Assembly: GCA_049317725.1 (NCBI GenBank)
Contig: JBMOHS010000105.1
Span: 1 to 14,218, forward strand
Direction: 5' to 3'
Origin: CAIOZW01 sp049317725
GTDB taxonomy: Bacteria; Acidobacteriota; Blastocatellia; RBC074
Length of the DNA: 14,218 nt
The position numbers were made by a program, and so were the translations under genes. The notes under the pieces are model-generated. The model was given only the letters and a program-made list of their open reading frames with translations, was not told the origin of the DNA and searched no databases. Shown piece by piece: positions 1-14,162 of the stretch (positions are counted from its first letter, which is position 1; the number at the start of each line of letters is the position of its first letter).

Positions 1-27
1 AGGGGTGGAAGGGGTGGAAGGGGTAGA
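1..27. repeat. 9-bp tandem repeat, three copies, cut by the window edge
   Basis: Three head-to-tail 9-bp units on the plus strand (AGGGGTGGA twice, then AGGGGTAGA). Read on the minus strand in the frame of the zinc-ribbon gene they encode Ser-Thr-Pro units, so the array is an in-frame linker repeat. It may continue beyond the window. Confidence 0.8.
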
Positions 28-402
28 AGGATTCGACGTCTCGATCTTCCGCTCGCGTGAGGCTTTGACCTTCTCCCGCACCTGTTCCCGCCAAGAGGGG
101 GGGACTGGTCCCTCTGTCTCCCGGTTTCGCGCCGGTGGGATCTGGATCGTCTGGCTGCCTCCACCGAATGGGGTTCCGACCGGGAAGGGGATCAGGTTGC
201 CTTCCGACTCAGATGCCGAGACCCGCGCGACGACCTCTCTTGTCGCTGTTCTGGTCGCCGATCTCGCGGCCGGGCCCTCGACGGCCAGGGCGTGCCCTCC
301 CTTTGCCGCGACACCGCGCCCCCGTTGCCCATTGTCAAATCGGCAATGACGGCAGACCAAGGCTCCCCGAAAGAGCTCACTCCCGCACTTCTCACACCTC
401 AT
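1..402 (-). CDS. Zinc-ribbon protein, N-terminal part (C-terminus beyond the left edge)
   Basis: An open frame runs without a stop from an ATG at 402 to the window edge: 134 codons. The protein begins MRCEKCGSELFRGALVCRHC, a CxxC-x10-CxxC zinc ribbon (Cys 3, 6, 17, 20). A low-complexity Gly/Ala/Ser/Pro-rich stretch follows (about 25-100), then a basic, probably helical segment SWREQVREKVKASRERK (103-119), then an STP repeat at the edge. The start is supported by GGGGAGAG eight bases upstream of the ATG and an in-frame stop at 496-498. It lies in the same direction as rpoC but behind a terminator, and it has its own promoter candidate. N-terminal zinc ribbons followed by a long linker often precede a membrane or effector domain, but that part is not visible, so the function is unknown. 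I am fairly sure it is coding because of the Cys pattern, the ribosome binding site and the unbroken frame. Confidence 0.75.
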   Translation of the reverse strand, partial: MRCEKCGSELFRGALVCRHCRFDNGQRGRGVAAKGGHALAVEGPAARSATRTATREVVARVSASESEGNLIPFPVGTPFGGGSQTIQIPPARNRETEGPVPPSWREQVREKVKASRERKIETSNPSTPSTPSTP

Positions 403-696
403 GCGCGCCGCTCTCCCCGCACAGCCGGAATCCCACTTGAAGAGCGGGGGCGGCTGGCGTCTCTGCTGCTGATGGTTGTCGATTCCTTGGCACAATCAGG
501 CGAACCTGACGTCCGTTCTCCTTGTCGAGCACGGGTCATCGGTCGCAACTCTCTTCTTGATCAGGCCATTTTAGATCGGGACACGAGACGTCCTGCATCC
601 TACCAGAGGCTCATGAAATACGTCAAGAATAAGTTGCTATCTTCCACTCAGAACATCCTTTGGGCATCTTCCATCGATGCCAGGGACGGCTCCCTG
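403..696. other. Intergenic region between rpoC terminator and zinc-ribbon gene
   Basis: No gene is supported here on either strand. On the minus strand it holds two small hairpins just past the rpoC terminator: CAGGGA/TCCCTG at 681-696, and GGCATC/GATGCC at 663-681. Next comes a sigma70-like promoter at 597-626, and then a leader of about 190 nt with no clear structure before the GGGGAGAG ribosome binding site of the zinc-ribbon gene. Confidence 0.5.
597..626 (-). promoter_or_regulatory. Candidate sigma70-type promoter for the zinc-ribbon gene
   Basis: On the minus strand TTGACG (621-626) is followed after 18 bases by TAGGAT (597-602). The -35 box matches the consensus at 5 of 6 positions and the -10 box at 4 of 6. 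It lies about 70 nt past the rpoC terminator, and transcription would start near 590, giving a leader of about 190 nt. Position and quality fit, but there is no experimental support. Confidence 0.45.
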
Positions 697-697
697 C

Positions 698-736
698 GAC
701 AAAGAAGCCGCGGAAGGGGCTTCCTCCCACGGCTTC
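698..736 (-). terminator. Rho-independent terminator of rpoC
   Basis: Starting 40 nt after the rpoC stop, GAAGCCGTGG (727-736) pairs with CCGCGGCTTC (704-713), a 10-bp stem with one G-U pair. The 13-nt loop can partly fold further (GGAAG/CTTCC as an alternative inner stem). The 3' arm ends in CTTC and runs into TTTGT, a short U-rich tail. It closes the rpoBC transcript. Confidence 0.7.
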
Positions 737-776
737 AGTTGGCCTCAATTGGCTGGGGGCGCTGCTCGGCCTCCTC

Positions 777-5096
<4,320 letters not shown>

Positions 5097-5105
5097 GACA
5101 ATCCT

Positions 5106-5129
5106 CCCAGTGTGCGTCCCAGTGTGCGT
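5106..5129. repeat. 12-bp perfect tandem duplication in the rpoB-rpoC spacer
   Basis: CCCAGTGTGCGT occurs twice head to tail on the plus strand. On the transcript it reads ACGCACACTGGG twice, and the second copy runs straight into the GGGAGG ribosome binding site of rpoC. A third CCCAGTG lies at 5172-5178. The duplication may be neutral spacer expansion or part of the rpoC translation-initiation region. Confidence 0.9.
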
Positions 5130-5139
5130 CCCTCAGCGA

Positions 5140-5175
5140 TGGGGAGGCCATTGCGACTCGGGTAAGCCCTCCCCA
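5140..5175 (-). other. Hairpin in the rpoB-rpoC spacer
   Basis: TGGGGAGG and CCTCCCCA form a perfect 8-bp inverted repeat (5168-5175 with 5140-5147 on the transcript) around a 20-nt loop. There is no U-tract, so a terminator is unlikely. Its CCTCCC arm could alternatively pair with the GGGAGG ribosome binding site of rpoC downstream. Confidence 0.5.
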
Positions 5176-5201
5176 GTGATTGGGCAACCGTCGACGAACC
5201 A

Positions 5202-9560
<4,359 letters not shown>

Positions 9561-9780
9561 TGCGAATCACGCCCTCTGGTACGATGCGGTCTGTCTGGTC
9601 AAAAAGCGGACGAGGCTGCCAAGGTGTCCGGGGGCAGTGTCCGTGAACCCCGGGGAGCGGGACTGCCCGGCCCGACTCGGGCGGCTGGTCGCGGAAGTCT
9701 CTCACAGGACTCAACGCGGCGGGCGGGGATGCGGATCCTTTGCCGTATTTGACTGTCGTGCTCGACAGCAAATCTGAATC
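9561..9780 (-). promoter_or_regulatory. Structured 5' leader of rpoB
   Basis: About 220 nt from the predicted start of transcription to the rpoB ATG. In transcript order it can form CTGTCG/CGACAG (9753-9768), GCCCG/CGGGC (9670-9682), ACTGCCC with GGGCAGT at 9662-9668 and 9632-9638 (7 bp, long loop), and CGGAC/GTCCG (9607-9630), followed by C and five T. There is no internal ATG before the rpoB start and no convincing leader peptide. I do not recognise a known riboswitch or protein-binding leader. Confidence 0.45.
9601..9630 (-). terminator. Possible weak attenuator hairpin in the rpoB leader
   Basis: On the transcript CGGAC and GTCCG (9626-9630 and 9607-9611) can form a 5-bp stem with a 14-nt loop, followed by C and TTTTT (9601-9605). 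The U-tract is good but the stem is short, so this is only a candidate. It ends 40 nt before the rpoB start. Confidence 0.3.
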
Positions 9781-9786
9781 TTGAAT

Positions 9787-9815
9787 AGTATAAGAAGCTG
9801 CTCCGGATCTGTAAA
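9787..9815 (-). promoter_or_regulatory. Sigma70-type promoter of rpoBC
   Basis: On the minus strand TTTACA (9810-9815) and TATACT (9787-9792) are separated by exactly 17 bases. Each box matches the housekeeping consensus at 5 of 6 positions. Transcription would start near 9780. It lies downstream of the rplL terminator and upstream of rpoB, where a separate rpoBC promoter would be expected. It is the best promoter sequence I found in the window. Confidence 0.75.
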
Positions 9816-9933
9816 GCCACGGCCAAGGCGAACCTTCACGAACCACCCAAATAAAGAGATGTCAGCGTCAGGTAGGGACACGCATGACTTCCGATCGAAG
9901 GACAGTTTGCCCGCTCCCTTCGTGGAAGTTGAT

Positions 9934-9972
9934 CCATCAACTTATCCTGTTATCTTATCCAATTACCCTATC
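9934..9972 (-). repeat. Three imperfect 13-nt GATA-headed tandem repeats
   Basis: On the minus strand three consecutive 13-nt units begin with GATA and end with G: GATAGGGTAATTG (9960-9972), GATAAGATAACAG (9947-9959) and GATAAGTTGATGG (9934-9946). Neighbouring units agree at 9 of 13 positions. The array is AT-rich in a GC-rich locus and sits between the rplL terminator and the rpoB promoter, about 120 bp upstream of the -35 box. It resembles a set of binding sites for a regulator, but none is recognised. The third unit overlaps a 7-bp hairpin (AAGTTGA/TCAACTT). Confidence 0.5.
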
Positions 9973-9979
9973 AGTCAGC

Positions 9980-10015
9980 CAATAAAGACCTTGGTGATGA
10001 CCATCACCAAGGTCT
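9980..10015 (-). terminator. Strong rho-independent terminator after rplL
   Basis: AGACCTTGGTGAT (10003-10015 on the transcript) pairs perfectly over 13 bp with ATCACCAAGGTCT (9986-9998) around a GGTC tetraloop. The 3' arm runs into TTTATTGG, a U-rich tail. On the plus strand the same hairpin is followed by GACAAAGG, so it terminates only minus-strand transcripts. It should end or strongly attenuate the ribosomal protein transcript before rpoB. Confidence 0.85.
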
Positions 10016-10028
10016 GACAAAGGAACGA

Positions 10029-10058
10029 CCCCGACCACTCCCATCGGCGTGGTCGGGG
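10029..10058 (-). other. 10-bp hairpin just after rplL
   Basis: CCCCGACCAC and GTGGTCGGGG form a perfect 10-bp stem with a 10-nt loop, 32 nt after the rplL stop. The tail reads TCGTTCCTTTGTC, only moderately U-rich. It may be a first terminator, a 3'-end stabilising stem or an RNase processing site. A smaller GTCCC/GGGAC hairpin lies between it and rplL (10069-10083). Confidence 0.6.
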
Positions 10059-10090
10059 GGAATCTTGGGTCCCGATTCGGGACGGGATCA

Positions 10091-10468
10091 TTACTTAAGC
10101 TCGACCGACGCACCCGCATCGGTCAGCTGCTTCTTCATCTTCTCGGCATCATCCTTGGAGGCACCCTCCTTGACGGTCTTGGGCGCACCATCGACCAAGT
10201 CCTTGGCCTCCTTGAGCCCAAGGCCGGTCAGTTCACGCACGACCTTGATGACATTGATCTTGTTGGCACCAGCTGCGGTGAGGACGACATCGAAGGCGTC
10301 CTTCTCCTCGGCCACGGGAGCTGCCGCAGCGCCCGCCGCGACGACAACTGGAGCCGCCGCTGCCGCCGCCGACACCCCAAAGGTCTCTTCCAACGCCTTA
10401 ACCAGTTCCGACGCTTCGAGGAGCGTCAACGTCTTGATCTGTTCGACAATTGCCTGGATATCCGCCAT
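10091..10468 (-). CDS. rplL: Large ribosomal subunit protein bL12 (L7/L12)
   Basis: 125 residues, the usual length. It forms the flexible stalk of the 50S subunit, binding as dimers to L10 and recruiting and activating translational GTPases such as EF-Tu and EF-G. The N-terminal dimerisation and L10-binding domain (1-33) is followed by an Ala/Val/Pro-rich hinge (34-53). The C-terminal factor-binding domain has the expected FDVVLTAAGANKINVIKVVR and LTGLGLKEAKDLVDGAPK blocks (59-97). GAGGAGAG nine bases before the ATG is the strongest ribosome binding site in the cluster, fitting the need for several L12 copies per L10. It is separated from rplJ by an unusually long 364-nt spacer and followed by two strong hairpins. 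Confidence 0.98.
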   Translation of the reverse strand: MADIQAIVEQIKTLTLLEASELVKALEETFGVSAAAAAAPVVVAAGAAAAPVAEEKDAFDVVLTAAGANKINVIKVVRELTGLGLKEAKDLVDGAPKTVKEGASKDDAEKMKKQLTDAGASVELK

Positions 10469-10832
10469 GATCTGCTTCTCTCCTCAACGAAAGACGAAAA
10501 GGGAATTCGGGGACCGGGACGATCGCGTTCAGGGGTAGGATGTCGAGAGCAGAACCGACGCGCTCGATTTGCCTCTGCCCCTGGCGACAGCCGCTCCGGA
10601 GCGGCCCGAACAGTTTCTACTGCCGTGGGACTGCAACCGGATCGACCGATCGAGCCCCTCTAAGACCATCTGCTGGAGACAGTTGGCGGGCATCACTCCG
10701 ACTCCCGTTCCGTCGATGGTCACCGCGCACTGACAGGTGCAACGCGGCGGACAAAACAAAATTGATTCTTCCGTACTTGGCCTTGGTGCCTCGCCCCCCC
10801 CCGCAGGGGAGGGAACGGGTGGAGGGCCAGAC
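10469..10832. other. Long rplJ-rplL spacer, no gene supported
   Basis: This spacer is 364 nt. On the transcript it contains a run of nine G (10794-10802) flanked by CCCTCCCC, which can fold against it. It also holds a perfect GCCGCT/AGCGGC hairpin with a CCGG tetraloop (10590-10605) and the rplL ribosome binding site. A 76-codon minus-strand frame (10529-10759, TTG start) has no ribosome binding site and no recognisable motif. I found no clear promoter and no hairpin with a U-tract, so rplL is probably still transcribed with rplJ, possibly with RNA processing. Confidence 0.5.
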
Positions 10833-11360
10833 TCAGGCGCCAGCCTCTTTCTGCTTGGCGATCTCTCCGACCACGACCGCGAGGTTGCGGGCGACCCCGT
10901 TGAGGGCCACTGCCATCCGCTGCGCGGGCGCGTTGAGAAGGAACATCAGTTGACTGATCAGCTCGTCCTTCGAGGGCATCTTTGAGAGGGCCTCAATGTC
11001 GCTCACCGCGATCGCCCGCCCCTCAACAACTCCGGCCTTGAAGGTGACTTGGGCGTTCTCCTTGGCGAAGGCAGTCAGGACCTTGGCCAACCCGACAGGA
11101 TCGTTCTCGCTGAAGGCGACCCCAGTCATCCCGGTGAAGTGGTCCCTGAGAGGTTCAAGGGAGGTCCCCTCGACTGCACGTCGGCCGAGTGTGTTCTTGA
11201 CGACTCGGTATTCCAACTGGGCCTCGCGCAGCGCCTTGCGCAACTGCCAATCTTTTTCGACCGTCAGTCCTTCAAAGCTGATCATGAGCGCGTTGTTTGA
11301 GTGCTGAAACGCCTGCTTCAAGGCATCGATGTTCTGTTCTTTCTGCTCTCTTGTCTTCAT
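10833..11360 (-). CDS. rplJ: Large ribosomal subunit protein uL10 (L10)
   Basis: Base of the ribosomal stalk. It binds 23S rRNA next to L11 through its N-terminal domain and carries L12 dimers on its C-terminal helix. It has 175 residues, close to the usual 165-175. The N-terminal domain shows KNTLGRRAVEGT (55-66) and HFTGMTGVAFSENDPVGLAK (74-93). The C-terminal part (about 132-172) is the L12-binding helix. An in-frame ATG at 11420 would add 20 residues, but these do not resemble L10 and the site has no usable spacing. ATG at 11360 gives the typical MKTREQKEQNIDALK start and is preceded by GGAAGG. It follows rplA by 90 nt. In many bacteria L10-L12 represses its own mRNA; the 90-nt leader may hold such a site, but I cannot identify it. 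Confidence 0.97.
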   Translation of the reverse strand: MKTREQKEQNIDALKQAFQHSNNALMISFEGLTVEKDWQLRKALREAQLEYRVVKNTLGRRAVEGTSLEPLRDHFTGMTGVAFSENDPVGLAKVLTAFAKENAQVTFKAGVVEGRAIAVSDIEALSKMPSKDELISQLMFLLNAPAQRMAVALNGVARNLAVVVGEIAKQKEAGA

Positions 11361-11450
11361 ACGTTCCGTCGCCTTCCAGGGAGGTAGGGAAATCTGCAAG
11401 GCCCGGGATTCCTCCTCCATCTCTCCAAGATCGAGGGGCGGGCAGGGCGA

Positions 11451-12143
11451 TTAGATTCCGAGCGAGACCGGGTCGATCAGGATTCCTGGGCCCATCGTCG
11501 TTGCCAGATTGATCTTTTTGACATATTTGCCCTTGGCAGTCGCAGGTTTGGCACGGACGACGGCATCAATGAGAGCGCGGGCGTTCTCCGTGACCTTCTC
11601 GGCAGCAAAAGAGACCTTGCCGACGGGAACGTGGATCACTCCCGTCTTGTCGACTCGGTACTCCACCTTACCCGCCTTGGTTTCGCGAACAGCGTTGGCC
11701 ACATCGACTGTCACGGTTCCCGTCTTGGGGTTGGGCATGAGGCCGCGCGGTCCAAGTACCTTGCCGAGCGTTCCGACAGAGCGCATCGTGTCAGGCGTTG
11801 CAATCAAGGCATCAAAATTGAGATAGCCACCCTTGATCTTCTCGACGAGATCATCTCCACCGACTTCGTCAGCACCGGCCTCTTGCGCTTCGCGCTGCTT
11901 CTCCGGGGAACCGGCAATGACAGCGACACGCTTCGATTTGCCGAGACCGTTGGGGAGGACGATCGTACCACGCACCAACTGGTCAGCTTTGCGCGGGTCG
12001 ACTCCGAGGACCATGGTCACTTCGACTGTCTCGTCAAATTTGGCATAGGCGATCTGCTTGGCGAGGGAGACGGCGTCGGCGAGGGGATACAGCTTGCTCA
12101 GGTCGACCTGAGCCACGGCGGCTCTGAACTTCTTTCCAGCCAT
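11451..12143 (-). CDS. rplA: Large ribosomal subunit protein uL1 (L1)
   Basis: Forms the mobile L1 stalk of the 50S subunit, which contacts deacylated tRNA leaving the E site; in many bacteria it is also the translational repressor of rplK-rplA. It has 230 residues, the usual length. It starts MAGKKFRAAVAQVDLSKLYP, the typical beginning. The family signature GTLGKVLGPRGLMPNPKTGT is at 124-143, and the RNA-binding first domain closes with MGPGILIDP near the C-terminus. AAAGGAC five bases before the ATG is a good ribosome binding site. It lies 87 nt after rplK and 90 nt before rplJ in one transcription unit. Confidence 0.98.
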   Translation of the reverse strand: MAGKKFRAAVAQVDLSKLYPLADAVSLAKQIAYAKFDETVEVTMVLGVDPRKADQLVRGTIVLPNGLGKSKRVAVIAGSPEKQREAQEAGADEVGGDDLVEKIKGGYLNFDALIATPDTMRSVGTLGKVLGPRGLMPNPKTGTVTVDVANAVRETKAGKVEYRVDKTGVIHVPVGKVSFAAEKVTENARALIDAVVRAKPATAKGKYVKKINLATTMGPGILIDPVSLGI

Positions 12144-12230
12144 TTTTGTCCTTTCAGGTAGTAGCGTGCCAGCAAAAAGCTCGGCACTCCCTTGGTCGAT
12201 ATCGGTGGCGAGAGGAATGGGCCGATCAGC

Positions 12231-12653
12231 TTAGGTAATTTCCAACCCGAGGCTCTTGGCAGTTCCCTCGACAGTGCGAATCGCCGCTTCCACATTCGAG
12301 GTATTGAGGTCGGGCATCTTCAAACGCGCGATCTCCTCGATCTGGGCCCGGCTGATCTTCCCGATCTTCTCCGTATTCGGCTTTCCAGAGCCCTTCTCAA
12401 TCTTGGCCGCCTTCTTGAGCAGGTCGGCCGCCGGAGGGGTCTTGGTGATGAAGGTGAAGGATCGATCGGCGTAGACGGTGATGACCACGGGGATCTTGAT
12501 GTCTCCCATGTTGGCCGTCTTGGCGTTGAACTGCTTGCAGAACTCCATGATGTTGACACCCTGCGGACCGAGCGCCGTTCCGATTGGAGGTGCCGGATTG
12601 GCTTTTCCAGCGGAGACCTGAAGCTTGATGTAACTGGTAATTTTCTTTGCCAT
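12231..12653 (-). CDS. rplK: Large ribosomal subunit protein uL11 (L11)
   Basis: Binds the GTPase-associated region of 23S rRNA at the stalk base and is needed for full EF-G and RelA function. It has 140 residues, a standard length. The N-terminal domain has KLQVSAGKANPAPPIGTALG (10-29), the proline-rich segment where thiostrepton-type antibiotics bind. The C-terminal rRNA-binding domain covers about 75-140. The ATG start gives the standard MAKKITSYIKLQV. No good ribosome binding site lies directly upstream: GGGGGAGGAA is 27 bases away and can fold into a GGGAG/CTCCC hairpin, and an in-frame stop just upstream excludes an earlier start. The leader could be the place where L1 represses the operon, but I see no clear L1 site. 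Confidence 0.98.
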   Translation of the reverse strand: MAKKITSYIKLQVSAGKANPAPPIGTALGPQGVNIMEFCKQFNAKTANMGDIKIPVVITVYADRSFTFITKTPPAADLLKKAAKIEKGSGKPNTEKIGKISRAQIEEIARLKMPDLNTSNVEAAIRTVEGTAKSLGLEIT

Positions 12654-12695
12654 AACGTCAATTCATCGATGTCAGGGAGTTCCTCCCCCAACGGT

Positions 12696-12715
12696 GACCA
12701 AACTAGACCAAACTA
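12696..12715. repeat. 10-bp perfect tandem duplication in the nusG-rplK spacer
   Basis: GACCAAACTA occurs twice in direct succession on the plus strand and is followed by GA. On the transcript it is TAGTTTGGTC twice, about 45-60 nt before the rplK start. No matching promoter or hairpin is seen. It could be neutral or part of the rplK leader. Confidence 0.9.
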
Positions 12716-12772
12716 GAGTAAATGAAGAAGGTCGTCTTGACGATCCTCGCGTGATTGGGTCCTGGGCAAGCT

Positions 12773-13336
<564 letters not shown>

Positions 13337-13423
13337 AAAGACCTGATTCGTGCTGTCAAGGCCGCCCGACGCTGACCTCGGAAAGCTCCAAGGATGTCGC
13401 CAGTGATGACGTCCCCCCGGCGC

Positions 13424-13744
13424 TTAGCCGAAGAGCTTGCCGGCTCCCCACTCGATCCCCTCAATGAGGTAGGTGAAGAGAATGTCTGCAACAAAGAGAT
13501 ACGCGGCGAAGAAGAAGACCGCAATAACAACAATAATGGTAGTGTTGACCACTTCCGTGCGGGCGGGCCAAGAGACCTTCTTCATCTCCAACCCGATCTC
13601 GTGCCAGAAATGCCGGGTCTGGGCCAGCCAGACCCGCGGAGCGGCCGCGAGTCGAGCGACGCTGAAGCCACCCTTTCCGCTCTTCTCTGCGGCTCTTTCC
13701 GAGGTCACTTCTCCGGTAGAGTCGCGCGTTTCCGATGTGGCCAT
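13424..13744 (-). CDS. secE: Preprotein translocase subunit SecE
   Basis: Essential clamp subunit of the SecYEG channel in the inner membrane. With the ATG at 13744 the protein has 106 residues. It has a hydrophilic N-terminal part of about 50 residues, the conserved cytoplasmic amphipathic segment EMKKVSWPARTEVVNTT (53-69), and one membrane helix (about 66-90, rich in Ile, Val and Phe). This is the single-helix form common outside the gammaproteobacteria. GAGGA eight bases before the ATG supports this start. A TTG 18 bases further upstream is possible but lacks such a site. It lies 33 nt after tRNA-Trp and before nusG. Confidence 0.96.
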   Translation of the reverse strand: MATSETRDSTGEVTSERAAEKSGKGGFSVARLAAAPRVWLAQTRHFWHEIGLEMKKVSWPARTEVVNTTIIVVIAVFFFAAYLFVADILFTYLIEGIEWGAGKLFG

Positions 13745-13777
13745 ATTTCCGTTCCTCGTCAACAGCTCTTCGTTAAC

Positions 13778-13853
<76 letters not shown>

Positions 13854-13930
13854 ACAAACTCGATCATCAACTGTCCCGCTCCTCTACCAATCATCGATCT
13901 GACGAAAGGAGCCAGGAATTGGGGCGAGCA

Positions 13931-14080
13931 CTACTTGGTCTCTTTGTGGGAGACGTGCTTACGGCAACGGCGACAGAACTTCCGGAACTCGAGCCGCTGC
14001 GTTGTCTTCTTCTTATTCTTGGACGTGAAGTAGTTTCGCTCTTTGCATTCGGTGCACTGTAAAACGATATTGTCTCGCAT
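13931..14080 (-). CDS. rpmG: Large ribosomal subunit protein bL33 (L33), zinc-binding form
   Basis: A small protein of the 50S E-site region, 49 residues. The sequence begins MRDNIVLQCTECKERNYFTS, with Cys 9 and 12, and later has Cys 36 and 39 in FCRRCRKHVSHKETK. That makes two CxxC pairs, the zinc-binding (C+) type. Length and basic character are typical. The ATG at 14080 has no strong ribosome binding site. It lies 82 nt after tuf and 77 nt before tRNA-Trp on the same strand. Confidence 0.97.
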   Translation of the reverse strand: MRDNIVLQCTECKERNYFTSKNKKKTTQRLEFRKFCRRCRKHVSHKETK

Positions 14081-14141
14081 GATGATGCTCGCTGCTCAGG
14101 AAAAGGAACGCACCCAAAGTGGGCACACCGACGTTGAGACG

Positions 14142-14158
14142 GGAGGGAAGGCCCCTCC
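14142..14158 (-). other. Small hairpin just after tuf
   Basis: GGAGGG and CCCTCC form a perfect 6-bp stem with a 5-nt loop, starting 4 nt after the tuf stop. No U-tract follows, so full termination is unlikely. It could protect the tuf 3' end or mark a processing point in a tuf-rpmG transcript. Confidence 0.4.
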
Positions 14159-14162
14159 AACA

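Noticed and set aside
192..395. 67-codon minus-strand ORF near the left edge
   Set aside because: Wrong frame of the zinc-ribbon gene, whose frame shows CxxC pairs, a ribosome binding site and no stop.
9986..10015. Terminator also working for plus-strand transcription
   Set aside because: The hairpin is symmetrical, but the plus-strand tail reads GACAAAGG with no U-tract, and no plus-strand gene ends there.
10529..10759. 76-codon minus-strand ORF in the rplJ-rplL spacer, with several Cys near its start
   Set aside because: It begins with TTG, has no ribosome binding site, and its later part is low-complexity Arg/Ser/Gly. It could be revisited if conserved in relatives.
11361..11420. Upstream ATG extending rplJ by 20 residues
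   Set aside because: The added residues do not resemble L10, the GGAGAG before that ATG is only two bases away, and the internal ATG gives the standard L10 start.
12654..12772. L1-binding repressor site before rplK
   Set aside because: The location is right for the known L1 autoregulation, but I could not recognise the characteristic asymmetric-loop fold, so no feature was called.
13745..13762. TTG start extending secE by six residues
   Set aside because: The ATG at 13744 has GAGGA at ideal distance; the TTG has no comparable site.
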